43,109 nt of DNA from Sediminibacterium sp. (GTDB lineage Bacteria; Bacteroidota; Bacteroidia; Chitinophagales; Chitinophagaceae): the NCBI GenBank assembly GCA_030158665.1, contig JAOASM010000023.1, forward strand, positions 1-43,109. The letters run 5' to 3'. Under the pieces are notes generated by a model, which was not told the origin of the DNA, did not search any database, and was given only the letters and a program-made list of their open reading frames with translations. Below, one piece after another: positions 16,787 through 26,358 of the stretch. Numbering within the stretch: position 1 is the first letter of the stretch; the number at the start of each line of letters is the position of its first letter. The position numbers and the translations under genes are program-made.

Positions 16787-19700
16787 TTATTGTACATCTC
16801 CTGTTAATAATACTGAGCCTGATGCATAGCACATGACAGTTGCAATAGCATAGATGCCAGATGTAGCTGCATAATTGTACCTATTTACAGTTCCTACAAA
16901 TTGAACCACTGTGTTATCAGATTGAAGCACCATACAAGTAAACCCAATTGGCAAACTTGATCCGTCAAAAGTAATTGTTGGGCCTGTAGCACAAACCAAT
17001 ACTTTACCATTATAATCAGCAGCATTTGTCCCATTAATCGTTAATGCAGAAGTAACTGAATTAATTGCAGCATTAAAACCCGATATAGTTGCAGCACTTG
17101 TACTACCAGATAATGCGCCTTTTACATTTACTGCATCTATTGTTTTAGTTCCTGCAAATGTTTGAGCTCCAGTATTTACAACGCCCTTAACAGTTGCATT
17201 TGCATCAGGCAAATTAAAAGTATGAGCAGAGCCAGTGCTTACAATGTTAAACGCATTCCCTGTACCTGCAGCAGTTCCAGTTGTAAAAGTTTGTGTTGTT
17301 GCTGACAAGCCATTCAAGCTGGAAATTCCTGAACTTACGGCGGTTAATACACCAGTAGTTTCATCTAAATTTAGTCCAGAGCCAATTTCAATTTCACCAG
17401 GCACACCTGAAGTAGCAGATTTATTTCCAATTAATTTTTTTGAAGCGATATTTTGGATTTTAGCAAAAGTCACATTTGCATCTGCAATTTTACCTGTGGT
17501 AACTGCATTGGCACTAATTGTCGTTGCCACAGCACCAGCAGTATTAGTAATATCTCCCGTTAATGCAGGGAAACGTGCAGCTGACAATGTTCCTATAACA
17601 TTGGAACCAGAAAGGTTAACTGCATTAGCGGTCACTACTTGTCCCGAAATTGTTAAATAATTTTCACCCGTTAAACTTATATCTCCAGTATTGGTTCCAC
17701 TAATTTCAGATGTATTTGAAACTGTTAATGTTTTACTAGATGTGCCACCTTCAATTTTAAATCCTGTAGCTAGAGATGATGGTGTAACACCATTAATTGT
17801 TTTATTGGTTAGCACCTCAGTTCCTGTTAAAGTGGCAAGTGTACCTGATATCGGCAAAGTCACATTAGTAGATGCAGAGGTAGAAATTAAAGTTATTTTA
17901 TTACCCGTTGTAGCAAAATCACCACCTAAGGTTATAGTCTTTCCAGCGTTATTGATACCGGTTCCACCATAGCTAGAACTTAATGCAGTAGTAAGTCCAG
18001 TTAATGAAGTAATATCATTATTTGCACCTGACAATGCATAGCTATTATTATCTATTGTTCCATTTGCCTTCAAAAATTCAGTACTTGAACCTGTTGGTGT
18101 TTTAATAACATTAGCGATTAAATTTCCGCCAATAGTACCATTACCACTAATGTTGAAATTTGAATTTAATTGTTGTGATGTTCCATTGGCAATATAAGAT
18201 CCACTTCCCGCAGGTACATCTGCGGCAGTTAATGCTCTAAAACTAGGCGCTGCTGCGGCACCTGAAACTGGACCTGCAAATACTAGATTCGCATTAGTAG
18301 TAGCTACTCCTGTTCCTCCTTGCGCTGGCGTCACCAATGCATTCGTTGTTAAGATAGTGGTGTTGGCGTCTGGTAATGTATAAACTTTTTCAGCACTTGT
18401 AGCACCTACAAATTTCGTGAACCCGTTTCCAGTTCCCCCATAAGAGGAAGCAATTACTTGACTCAAATTTGCAGAACCATCAAAGCTATTGCCATATATT
18501 GTTCTTGGAGTTGCTAGTTTAGTAGCAGAAGAAGCATTACCCGTCAAGGCTGCTGTTATTGTTCCAGCACTAAAATTACCAGAAGCATCACGAGCTACAA
18601 TCTGATCTGCTAAATTTTGTTCGGTTGCAGTAGTGGCAGAATTTGCAATCTTTCCTGCTGTTTGTATTGTTGCTAAATTAGCATCAGTAATACCTGCTGC
18701 TCCAGATAAATTAGCATTGGTTAATCCAGTAATCGTATTGGCACTTGCAGCAATTGTTTTATTTGACAATGTTTCTGTTCCTGCCAAAGTTGCTAAAGTT
18801 CCAGAAGTAGGAAGTGTGACCTCACTTGCAGCAGAAGTTTTGAATGTAATAGCAGATGCATTACTATTATCAAGAGCTGTACCTTTTGTGGTAAAAGCAG
18901 CACCAGTTATAATAGATCCACCTAAAGAAATGGTATTAGAATTATTGTTAGCAATACCAGTTCCACCATTGTTAGGTTTGATAACCCCAGTAATTTGATT
19001 GTCACCAATAGTACTTCCAGTGATATCACTTAATGTAGCTAAAGTGCCACTTGTTGGGAGCGTGATATTGGTTGCACCAGTTGTTGTTAATGTAATATTG
19101 TTAGTACCTGAAGTAACTAAATTTCCTCCTAATGTAATTGTCTTACCATTATTATTTACACCTGTTCCACCATTCGTACTTGGCAAAATACCTGATACTG
19201 ATGATGCAGAAATATTTCCTATTGCTCTAGTAACAAATTGAGTATTAGCAATTGTTCCATCATTTGAACTCACAGCAGCTGTTGGCACAAGTGGAGCACC
19301 TGTAAAACTTGGGCTTATTGCTCTTACCACATCACCCGTTCCTGTTGTGGCAATCTCTTCTATGACACCTGCCCCTGAACTAACACGTCCCAGTATTTTA
19401 TCTGAAGCAGAAATGTTTTGAATCTTATCAAATGTTACATTTGAATTTAAGATTTTACTAGTTGTAATTTTATTTGCACCAATAGAAGTTGTTCCTGTAT
19501 TATTTATAGTTACATCACCTGACATACTTACTTTTGCTGCCAAACTGTTTACATCACCTACAATAATTTTACCTGCATCCAAGGCGGATCCTATTGATGA
19601 AACGCCAGATATGGTTACATTAGACACATTGGTAATCCTTCCTTTTGCATCAACGGTAAATGCTGGCACTTCAGTGGCTGATCCATAAGTACCAATCGTA

Positions 19701-22700
19701 ACTCCTGAGTTAGCTAATGTAGTAGCAAAGCTACCAGTACCTGTACCAGTCACATCTCCAGTAAGTGTAATTGTTTGATCTCCAGAATTCGAACCACTAA
19801 TAGTTGCATCATCTGTTAAAGTCAAAGTTTTACTGATTGTGCCACCAACTATTTTAAAACCTGTTGCCAATGAACTAGGGATTAATCCATTGATTGTTTT
19901 ATTTTCAAGTGACTCAGTACCATTTAATGTTGAAAGAGTTCCAGATGATGGAAGTATTAAAGAAGTTGATGCATTTGTTTTTAAAGTGATTGGGTATGAT
20001 GTACCAGAAGTTCCTGAAGTTGTAAAAGCAGCACCAGTATTTATATTACCACCTAATGTGATTGTTTTCCCTGTATTAGCAATGCCTGTTCCACCATTTG
20101 CACCCAAAACTACACCGGTAACATTTGTAGCAGTACCAAGTAGATTTGCAGTAATAGTATTTGCACTAAAGTCGCCATTTGCATCACGTTTAACTACAGT
20201 AGAAGTTGTATTGATAGAAGTAGCATTATTCGCTAAAATTGTTGCACTATTAATATCAGCTGCCGTTGACCCACCTACTGTAGCTATGATTGGTAAAGCA
20301 GCGGTTCCAGATAAATCACCAGCCAATTGAACTTTACCTTTTACTAAAGTAGTCGCATCTGGAGTTGCAGTACTTACAGTTCCATCTACATATTCTTTTA
20401 CAGATTTGACAGATGGATATTTTGTATCAGATGTGGCATCAGTTGTAATACTCGTACTTTTATTCGATAGATTCTCTTTAAGGTCAAGTGCAGATTGAGT
20501 CAAAGTACTAATTGGCTTATCCAAATCCGCCGTATTATTCACCAAATTTAAACCTAGATTAGTTTTAGCTGCAGTCGCATTTGACGCACCAGTTCCACCC
20601 TGATCAATTCCTAATGTCCCTACTGAAGTCAGTCCTTTATTTGCATCTGTAAAAACTGGTTTACTTGCCGACAAACTACTTACAATTGGTTGAGCAGAAA
20701 AAGATGTAACACCAGTTACTGATAATGTTCCAGCTATAGATGCATTACTACTTAATGTTGTAACACCACTTACAGTAAGGTCATTACTTAATGTAGCTGA
20801 CCCAGTTAAGTTAAAAGTACCTCCTGCTATTAAATTAGATGAGAAATTTTTAATACCCGCTATATCTTGGTTAGAGTTTAAATCAACAAAATTCTTTGTT
20901 AAAGATCCAGTACCTCCATTTGCAATTCCTAAAATACCGGTCACGCCAGTTGTTAAAGGCAAACCAGTTAAATTAGTAGCTATACCATAACTTGGAGTAC
21001 CTAAATTAGGCGTTACCAAAACAGGAGCATTTGAAAGTACAATATTACCTGTTCCAGTTGTTCCTGTTGCAGACGAAAGATAATTGAATTGAGCACCTGT
21101 TGTACTTACGCTTGTTGTACCAATTTTAAAAGGTGAAGGTATTGTTACAGTCCCAGTAAATTCAGGTGATGCAACTGGCGCTTTGAGATTAATTCTATTT
21201 GACAAAAACACTGTATCACTCTTTCTCAAATAGGGTGCAACAATACTAGTTGTGTCACTATATTTAACTCGCTCGTTTATTGCAGTTGTATTAGACTGAA
21301 TATTACTAGCGTTGATACTAATATTATTTGTATTCGTTGAAATTTGAGAAGTATTGTTATTCACCCTCGTGTCTAATGCTGACTCAGCGGCCTGGGCTCT
21401 TATCACCTCAGCATTAATACTTGCTGTATTAGCAATAATATTTGATGTATTTGAAGTAATGCTAATTGTGTTGGCTGCGATATTTGCAGTATTAGTAGTA
21501 ACTGTAGATGGCAATGTGGAAATAGTAGAAGAACTAACACCTCCAACAGAATTAACGGTTGGCAGGTCTGCTGTTCCTCCTAAATCATTGGTCAATTTAA
21601 TCTTACCTTTTATACTTTGAGTGGCATCTGGTGTTGCAGCACCAACTACTAATGAAGAAACAAAAGCTGTGGTAGCAATTTGAGTTGTACTCGTCCCTGC
21701 GACTGCTGTTGGAGCAGTTGGCACTCCAGTAAATGTTGGAGAAGCCAAAGGGGCACGTAAAGCAATCGCCGAAGTATTTGCAGTAATGCTTGATGTATTA
21801 GAAGCCACATTATTTGTAAGTACTAATTCAGCAGCCAATGCTCTTGTCTTTTCCGCATTGATACTTGCTTCTGTATTAGATCTAATCGCGTACGGTAATA
21901 ACATCGCTGCAGTGTCCTCTATTTTAACCATTAATGCTTCAGCAGCCAATGCTCTTGTCTTTTCTGCATTGATACTTGATTCTGTATTAGATCTTATTGC
22001 GTAAGGCAGTAACATCGCTGCAGTATCCGCATTGTTTGTTTTGAGATTTAATCTAGCATCCGCAGCTGTCTTATTATAATACCTTGATAGCATCGATGCC
22101 GTATCTGTTATATTCACTTTCAAAGCTTCCGCGGCCAATGCTCTTGTTTTTTCTGCATTGATACTCGCTTCGGTATTAGAACGAATTGCATAAGGCAGTA
22201 ACATCGTCGCAGTATCCGCATTATTTGTTTTAAGATTTAATCTAGCATCCGCAGCTGTCTTATTATAATACCTTGATAGCATCGATGCCGTATCTGTTAT
22301 ATTCACTTTCAAAGCTTCCGCGGCCAATGCTCTTGTTTTTTCTGCATTGATACTCGCTTCGGTATTAGAACGAATTGCATAAGGCAGTAACATCGTCGCA
22401 GTATCCGCATTATTTGTTTTAAGATTTAATCTAGCATCCGCAGCTGTCTTATTATAATACTTTGAAAGCATTGATGCGGTATCTGTAATATTCACTTTCA
22501 ATGCTTCAGCAGCCAATGCTCTTGTCTTTTCCGTATTGATACTCGCTTCTGTATTTGATCGGATTGCATACGGCAGTAACATCGCTGCAGTATCTGCATA
22601 TTTCACTCCAGATACAGAAACTAAATATGGAGCAATGATTCCTGGAATTTGAGCAGAATCTAATTTGATATCAATACGTTTTGACAAATTGGCTGTATCT

Positions 22701-23482
22701 ACTTTTCTTAAATATGGATCCAACATGGTAGACGTATCAGCTATATTTAATTTAAGCGCGGATGTATTTCCAGAACTAACACCCAAAGCGTTAATTCGAT
22801 TAGATAATGAAATTGTATCGGTGGCAAATCGATCAGACACATATTGTGTATTTGCAAGTAACCCAGTTAAAGGCAAACTTATATTACTCGCTCCTGTTGT
22901 TGTTATGGTAATATCACCAACACCTTTAAAATTTAAATTCTGTGCAAGGGTAATTGTTTTACCATCATTGTTTACACCAGTACCTCCTTTAGAACCTGGA
23001 ACGATGGTGCTGATTGATAATGCGGAATCAGCAACAGATGATTTTGTTGCAAAAAGTGCATAGGGAACACTCCATAATTGAGAAGTACCCATATCTTGGT
23101 ATTCTGCATCTGGAGACCATCCTGGTGTAGGTAATGAAGGTTCAATTGCAATTTTGATATTGACAAAATACAATGCATCATTCCATGAAATTGAAGTGAG
23201 TCCTGCAACACCAGATGTCCTTGTACCTTTACCAATGACAAGTGTAAAAATTCCATCATCCGTTGAAACAACTTTAAAAGATTCTGCATAAACAGATGTG
23301 CCAGTTGAACTTCCTTTTAAAATTGAAACTTTTGCATAAATATTTCTACCAGCTGCTGCATTCCCATTGGCATCTCGAGCAACAGCTTGAAATAAGATTC
23401 CATCCGGAGTAACTTGTGCAATTAAATTGTTACTAAAACAAAATAAAATGAACAAAAAGGGTAGTAATATTTTCTTAGACAT
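16787..23482 (-). CDS. Giant phage-tail-fibre-like surface protein (2,231 aa)
   Basis: A signal peptide (about 1-22, ending LIAQ) is followed by a module of about 130 residues (GILFQAVARDANGN, STDDGIFTLVIGKGT, YQDMGTSQLWSVPYALFA) that begins many Bacteroidota fibre-like proteins. Residues about 290-580 are repeats with DTATMLLPYAIRSNTEASI and SMLSRYYNKTAADARL, of which some are exact copies. Phage tail-fibre phrases follow, such as TFTGVPTAPTAVAGT with QIATTAFV and many cassettes like LPTSGTLATL with GTETLSNKTI, to about residue 2100. The final 80-90 residues (SGIYAIAT, SVLLTGDVQ) match the end of the other giant. The make-up implies a long trimeric fibre, by analogy with phage tail fibres. 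No canonical T9SS sorting domain is seen. It lies in the T9SS-sorted/LamG/FGE-like operon. Adhesive role is inferred. Confidence 0.88.
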   Translation of the reverse strand: MSKKILLPFLFILFCFSNNLIAQVTPDGILFQAVARDANGNAAAGRNIYAKVSILKGSSTGTSVYAESFKVVSTDDGIFTLVIGKGTRTSGVAGLTSISWNDALYFVNIKIAIEPSLPTPGWSPDAEYQDMGTSQLWSVPYALFATKSSVADSALSISTIVPGSKGGTGVNNDGKTITLAQNLNFKGVGDITITTTGASNISLPLTGLLANTQYVSDRFATDTISLSNRINALGVSSGNTSALKLNIADTSTMLDPYLRKVDTANLSKRIDIKLDSAQIPGIIAPYLVSVSGVKYADTAAMLLPYAIRSNTEASINTEKTRALAAEALKVNITDTASMLSKYYNKTAADARLNLKTNNADTATMLLPYAIRSNTEASINAEKTRALAAEALKVNITDTASMLSRYYNKTAADARLNLKTNNADTATMLLPYAIRSNTEASINAEKTRALAAEALKVNITDTASMLSRYYNKTAADARLNLKTNNADTAAMLLPYAIRSNTESSINAEKTRALAAEALMVKIEDTAAMLLPYAIRSNTEASINAEKTRALAAELVLTNNVASNTSSITANTSAIALRAPLASPTFTGVPTAPTAVAGTSTTQIATTAFVSSLVVGAATPDATQSIKGKIKLTNDLGGTADLPTVNSVGGVSSSTISTLPSTVTTNTANIAANTISITSNTSNIIANTASINAEVIRAQAAESALDTRVNNNTSQISTNTNNISINASNIQSNTTAINERVKYSDTTSIVAPYLRKSDTVFLSNRINLKAPVASPEFTGTVTIPSPFKIGTTSVSTTGAQFNYLSSATGTTGTGNIVLSNAPVLVTPNLGTPSYGIATNLTGLPLTTGVTGILGIANGGTGSLTKNFVDLNSNQDIAGIKNFSSNLIAGGTFNLTGSATLSNDLTVSGVTTLSSNASIAGTLSVTGVTSFSAQPIVSSLSASKPVFTDANKGLTSVGTLGIDQGGTGASNATAAKTNLGLNLVNNTADLDKPISTLTQSALDLKENLSNKSTSITTDATSDTKYPSVKSVKEYVDGTVSTATPDATTLVKGKVQLAGDLSGTAALPIIATVGGSTAADINSATILANNATSINTTSTVVKRDANGDFSANTITANLLGTATNVTGVVLGANGGTGIANTGKTITLGGNINTGAAFTTSGTSGTSYPITLKTNASTSLILPSSGTLSTLNGTESLENKTINGLIPSSLATGFKIVGGTISKTLTLTDDATISGSNSGDQTITLTGDVTGTGTGSFATTLANSGVTIGTYGSATEVPAFTVDAKGRITNVSNVTISGVSSIGSALDAGKIIVGDVNSLAAKVSMSGDVTINNTGTTSIGANKITTSKILNSNVTFDKIQNISASDKILGRVSSGAGVIEEIATTGTGDVVRAISPSFTGAPLVPTAAVSSNDGTIANTQFVTRAIGNISASSVSGILPSTNGGTGVNNNGKTITLGGNLVTSGTNNITLTTTGATNITLPTSGTLATLSDITGSTIGDNQITGVIKPNNGGTGIANNNSNTISLGGSIITGAAFTTKGTALDNSNASAITFKTSAASEVTLPTSGTLATLAGTETLSNKTIAASANTITGLTNANLSGAAGITDANLATIQTAGKIANSATTATEQNLADQIVARDASGNFSAGTITAALTGNASSATKLATPRTIYGNSFDGSANLSQVIASSYGGTGNGFTKFVGATSAEKVYTLPDANTTILTTNALVTPAQGGTGVATTNANLVFAGPVSGAAAAPSFRALTAADVPAGSGSYIANGTSQQLNSNFNISGNGTIGGNLIANVIKTPTGSSTEFLKANGTIDNNSYALSGANNDITSLTGLTTALSSSYGGTGINNAGKTITLGGDFATTGNKITLISTSASTNVTLPISGTLATLTGTEVLTNKTINGVTPSSLATGFKIEGGTSSKTLTVSNTSEISGTNTGDISLTGENYLTISGQVVTANAVNLSGSNVIGTLSAARFPALTGDITNTAGAVATTISANAVTTGKIADANVTFAKIQNIASKKLIGNKSATSGVPGEIEIGSGLNLDETTGVLTAVSSGISSLNGLSATTQTFTTGTAAGTGNAFNIVSTGSAHTFNLPDANATVKGVVNTGAQTFAGTKTIDAVNVKGALSGSTSAATISGFNAAINSVTSALTINGTNAADYNGKVLVCATGPTITFDGSSLPIGFTCMVLQSDNTVVQFVGTVNRYNYAATSGIYAIATVMCYASGSVLLTGDVQ
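22044..22460 (-). repeat. 189-bp perfect tandem repeat (63 aa)
   Basis: Bases 22044-22271 are identical to 22233-22460, a period of 189 bp (63 residues) over 417 bp. Diverged units continue on both sides, from about 21800 to 22600. The unit encodes RALAAEALKV, DTASMLSRYYNKTAADARL and DTATMLLPYAIRS. The exact identity points to very recent duplication or ongoing exchange, and unit gain or loss would keep the frame. Confidence 0.95.
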
Positions 23483-23497
23483 AATGATTTATAGCTA

Positions 23498-23989
23498 CTA
23501 ATTTTTCAATATTTTGAACGTTTGAAGAATGGTGGAGGAGGAGATTTGAATAAAGTAATAACCACTCGGCAAACTAGATAAATCAAGTCTGAACCCAGAC
23601 AAAAATTGGTCTTGTGTCACATCATACGCTTTCATAGGCTGTCCTAGATTGCTAAAAACCGACAACCTCATTTTATTTTCATTCTGAATTTTATTGATGA
23701 ATTTGACTGTTGCATAATTAATGACCGGATTAGGGTTGATTTTTATGCTGAATTTCACAAAATCAACATCCACTACACAATTGGTGAAAAAGTCTCCAGT
23801 TTTACTTGCCCAAAACTTATTAATAGAATTTGTAATATTAAAACAGTTCTCTCCAGAAATTAAAATGGGATTACTATAGGTAGTTGTATTCATATTACCC
23901 CCTATTCCTCCTATAGAATAGCTGATCTTAATTTGAGCTGTTAAACCCAAATAAAACACTAAGCAAAGTATTGTAAAACCAAGTTTCAA
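23498..23989 (-). CDS. Small secreted protein with T9SS type A sorting domain
   Basis: A 163-residue protein, the first gene of the downstream operon. The start is TTG at 23989 (reading M-K-L-G-F-T-I), because an in-frame stop lies at 24011-24013 and no ATG intervenes before the signal peptide (ending LGLTAQ). A central segment KISYSIGGIGGN with a later GENCFNI resembles one unit of the repeats in the 1,202-aa protein. The last 85 residues form a typical T9SS C-terminal domain: INPNPVINYATVKF, SNLGQPM, LDLSSLPSGYYFIQIS and a basic FKILKN end. It should be exported by the type IX system and is the only protein in the locus with a clear signal of this kind. It lies 15 bases before the giant gene. 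Possible anchor or nucleator of the fibre; inference. Confidence 0.86.
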   Translation of the reverse strand: MKLGFTILCLVFYLGLTAQIKISYSIGGIGGNMNTTTYSNPILISGENCFNITNSINKFWASKTGDFFTNCVVDVDFVKFSIKINPNPVINYATVKFINKIQNENKMRLSVFSNLGQPMKAYDVTQDQFLSGFRLDLSSLPSGYYFIQISSSTILQTFKILKN

Positions 23990-24076
23990 ATTAATATAAT
24001 TTATAATGTATCAAAATGCCAAAAGGATATTTGATTCTGAAATAGAGTTCAAGTTTCATCAAACTAGTACGAATAA

Positions 24077-24136
24077 CAAATAGTAACAGAAACCTAGGAA
24101 AAATTGATGAAATCAAATATGAAACATTACATATCA
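24077..24136 (-). promoter_or_regulatory. 60-bp conserved element upstream of the second fibre operon (copy B)
   Basis: This 60-bp sequence matches 37888-37947 at 48 of 60 positions with no gap. On the minus strand the best-kept parts are TGATAT, AATG, TTCATATT and, at the downstream end, GTTTCTGTTAC followed by ATTTG. The final TTTG may belong to a -7 element (TA-3 bases-TTTG, one base longer than consensus). It lies about 90 bases before the TTG start of the T9SS-sorted gene. Likely a regulated promoter or activator site. Confidence 0.7.
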
Positions 24137-24165
24137 ATTAATTATAAATATTATTTATATTAATT
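24136..24165 (-). repeat. AT-only imperfect palindrome in the gap between the two fibre operons
   Basis: The left arm (24136-24150) and right arm (24152-24165) are complementary apart from one bulged A, around a single T. It directly adjoins the conserved 60-bp element on its upstream side as the minus strand is read. The gap 23990-24204 otherwise holds only a T-rich stretch after the stop at 24205 and the conserved element; I see no strong GC terminator for the upstream operon, so some read-through is possible. The palindrome could be a protein site or a weak hairpin. Confidence 0.55.
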
Positions 24166-24204
24166 ATGATTAGAAAAACTTGTAAAAAGTAGACAAAAAA
24201 AGGC

Positions 24205-26358
24205 CTATCTAATATATATTTCAACCCTTGCAGAACGGTTAATCCCAGTGGAACTGCCACAACAACCATAAGCATCCCCCGCAGAATAAGACCTTGCACT
24301 TAAGCCAATGCCGGCACTGACATCATTGGTGTTTTGATCGGTTTCATTGTTCCAAGAAACACCCCATCTAACTTTATGGGATGCATTACCCTGGTAGTTA
24401 AAACCATAAAACATATATCCAGACTGTTTAGAGAAAGGGGAACCATATCCATCAAAAGTAATCGTTCCGGTACTATTGTTTTCAATGGCTACCTGGGTTG
24501 GGGAAGCTGCAAACTTAGAAATTAGCGTAGTTGTCGCACCTGAATTATGAAAACTATTTTGCAACCAACTCCAGTTAGTTAAATTGTCAATACTCCCACT
24601 TTCAGATGATACATTTGGAATGTCGGGCCATAATGCTAAAATATCTTTCGCCGCAAAATAATTCATCACATCATATTTAGCATCCGCATTGTTTCGACTT
24701 AGATCAGATGGATTTAATGTATTGGCTGTATTCCAATAAGTGGCATCATAATTGAACGTGGTAGATTGAGTTGATTTCATAGCCATCATCCACCCACCAC
24801 CATTATATTTTGTATCCATTAAGCAATAAACTTGCTTTGGACCAACAGTGGGCAAATCAATCCAATAAACACCATCAGTTGCAGAAGGATAAGCTGCTTT
24901 TATTGCTTGCGCACTAGCTGCAGCAGTATTTTGTGTTAAGCCATCTGGAGGAGGAAATTTACTTTTATTTTGATTATATAAATAGGCAAGATCACTTGGT
25001 GAAAGATCCCGATCATAAATTAACATTTCTGCAAATGATCCATTTAAATATTGCTTTAAGGTTAGACCATTTGAAACTGTATTCAAAGAAATATTCGCCG
25101 AACTTGATACGCCATTGACATGTAATGTTATTTTTCCATTTCCATTATAGGTAATAGCAATAAAATTCCATTCATTCATCTTAAGATATAAATTGCTATT
25201 TGAAATATCTGCATTGTGCCCCCAGAAATTTAACATATTATTACTATTGACCCATAAACCAAATACGCCACCAGAATAGGATGTAGCTCCTGTAAATAAA
25301 AAATTATCAACACTATAGTATGAGAAACTTTTGGGTAAAACCCAAAATGCTATGGTTCTTTTATTGGTTCCAGATATAGGTGCTGTTCCTATACTTAAAG
25401 TAGAACTAGAACCATTGAAATTTAATACCCCACCATAACTAGTTGAATAAACAGGGGAAGTAACTGTAAAATGATTGCTATTGCCTGATAAATCTTGAAT
25501 TGTTGTTCCAGATCCACTATAGGATCTAACAAGTCCTGCATCTAAATAAGAGATTAAATTATTTTTAGACACTCTTGCCTCCACTTTTCCATATGTAATA
25601 TTACTAGTGTTGCCAGTTAAACTAAAATTGGTCATTGTGCCATGATAACTGCCAACCTCGTCATACAAAGTGGTTAGCGTATTTGTTTGATTTGGATTTC
25701 CTTGTCTAAATGGAAAATAGCTCACCAACCCTGACTCTTCACCAGTTAATTCAAGATTCATGTTGGCTTGAATCTCTGCTTGAGTTCTCTCAGTATTCCA
25801 AACACGCACTTCAGCTATTTTACCCTTGAAAAATTGATTGGGTCCAGTTTGTTGAGATGCACCTATTGCAAATTTTACTGCAGAGCTATGTGAATAAACC
25901 CCAGGGCTTAAACTATACTTAGTTCCATTTAAATAAAAAGTTATTTTGCCGCCGGCTTCATCATATACAATAGCAACATGTTGCCATTCATTTAATTTTG
26001 CTTGAACAATTTGCCAGCCATTTGATCCATATCCTGCATGAAACCAACCTGCATTTACAAATAAATTCCGATCCCAACCCATATCTTCAATTCCAAATAT
26101 CGTTCTCCATGTAGCATCATTGGCAGTTGGATATACCCATGCTTCCCAGGTAGTGATTGGCATCACTGAGTAATTAACATCCAAATTAGTAAGTACATGG
26201 TCATCCACACCATCAAAATCTAATGCATTATTTAAATTTTTAGATAGGAAATTAGTCCCTTGAAAAGCTGGTGCAACAAATTGTGCACTTGCAAATAAGA
26301 TGGTACATGTGAATATTATAGTAAAGAAAGATATTTTATGTTTAAGTTTAAATTTCAT
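24205..26358 (-). CDS. Secreted protein with two LamG domains and a fibrinogen-like (GGGW) C-terminal domain
   Basis: A 717-residue exported protein: signal peptide ending FASAQ, linker FVAPAFQGTN, a first LamG domain (about 43-200; ALDFDGVDDHVLTN, EWQHVAIVYDE, AEVRVWNTERT), a second (about 265-460; LISYLDAG, NEWNFIAITYNG, AEMLIYDRDLSPSD), then a fibrinogen-related region (about 470-717; GVYWIDLP, VYCLMDTKYNGGGWMMAMKS) with the Gly-Gly-Gly-Trp motif of bacterial fibrinogen-like proteins. A double Cys (YGCCGSS) lies near the end. All these folds are ligand-binding. Its ATG overlaps the stop of the preceding gene (TAATG), so translation is coupled. It ends the first fibre operon. No T9SS sorting domain is visible. 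Domain calls are by motif; the ligand is unknown. Confidence 0.86.
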   Translation of the reverse strand: MKFKLKHKISFFTIIFTCTILFASAQFVAPAFQGTNFLSKNLNNALDFDGVDDHVLTNLDVNYSVMPITTWEAWVYPTANDATWRTIFGIEDMGWDRNLFVNAGWFHAGYGSNGWQIVQAKLNEWQHVAIVYDEAGGKITFYLNGTKYSLSPGVYSHSSAVKFAIGASQQTGPNQFFKGKIAEVRVWNTERTQAEIQANMNLELTGEESGLVSYFPFRQGNPNQTNTLTTLYDEVGSYHGTMTNFSLTGNTSNITYGKVEARVSKNNLISYLDAGLVRSYSGSGTTIQDLSGNSNHFTVTSPVYSTSYGGVLNFNGSSSTLSIGTAPISGTNKRTIAFWVLPKSFSYYSVDNFLFTGATSYSGGVFGLWVNSNNMLNFWGHNADISNSNLYLKMNEWNFIAITYNGNGKITLHVNGVSSSANISLNTVSNGLTLKQYLNGSFAEMLIYDRDLSPSDLAYLYNQNKSKFPPPDGLTQNTAAASAQAIKAAYPSATDGVYWIDLPTVGPKQVYCLMDTKYNGGGWMMAMKSTQSTTFNYDATYWNTANTLNPSDLSRNNADAKYDVMNYFAAKDILALWPDIPNVSSESGSIDNLTNWSWLQNSFHNSGATTTLISKFAASPTQVAIENNSTGTITFDGYGSPFSKQSGYMFYGFNYQGNASHKVRWGVSWNNETDQNTNDVSAGIGLSARSYSAGDAYGCCGSSTGINRSARVEIYIR

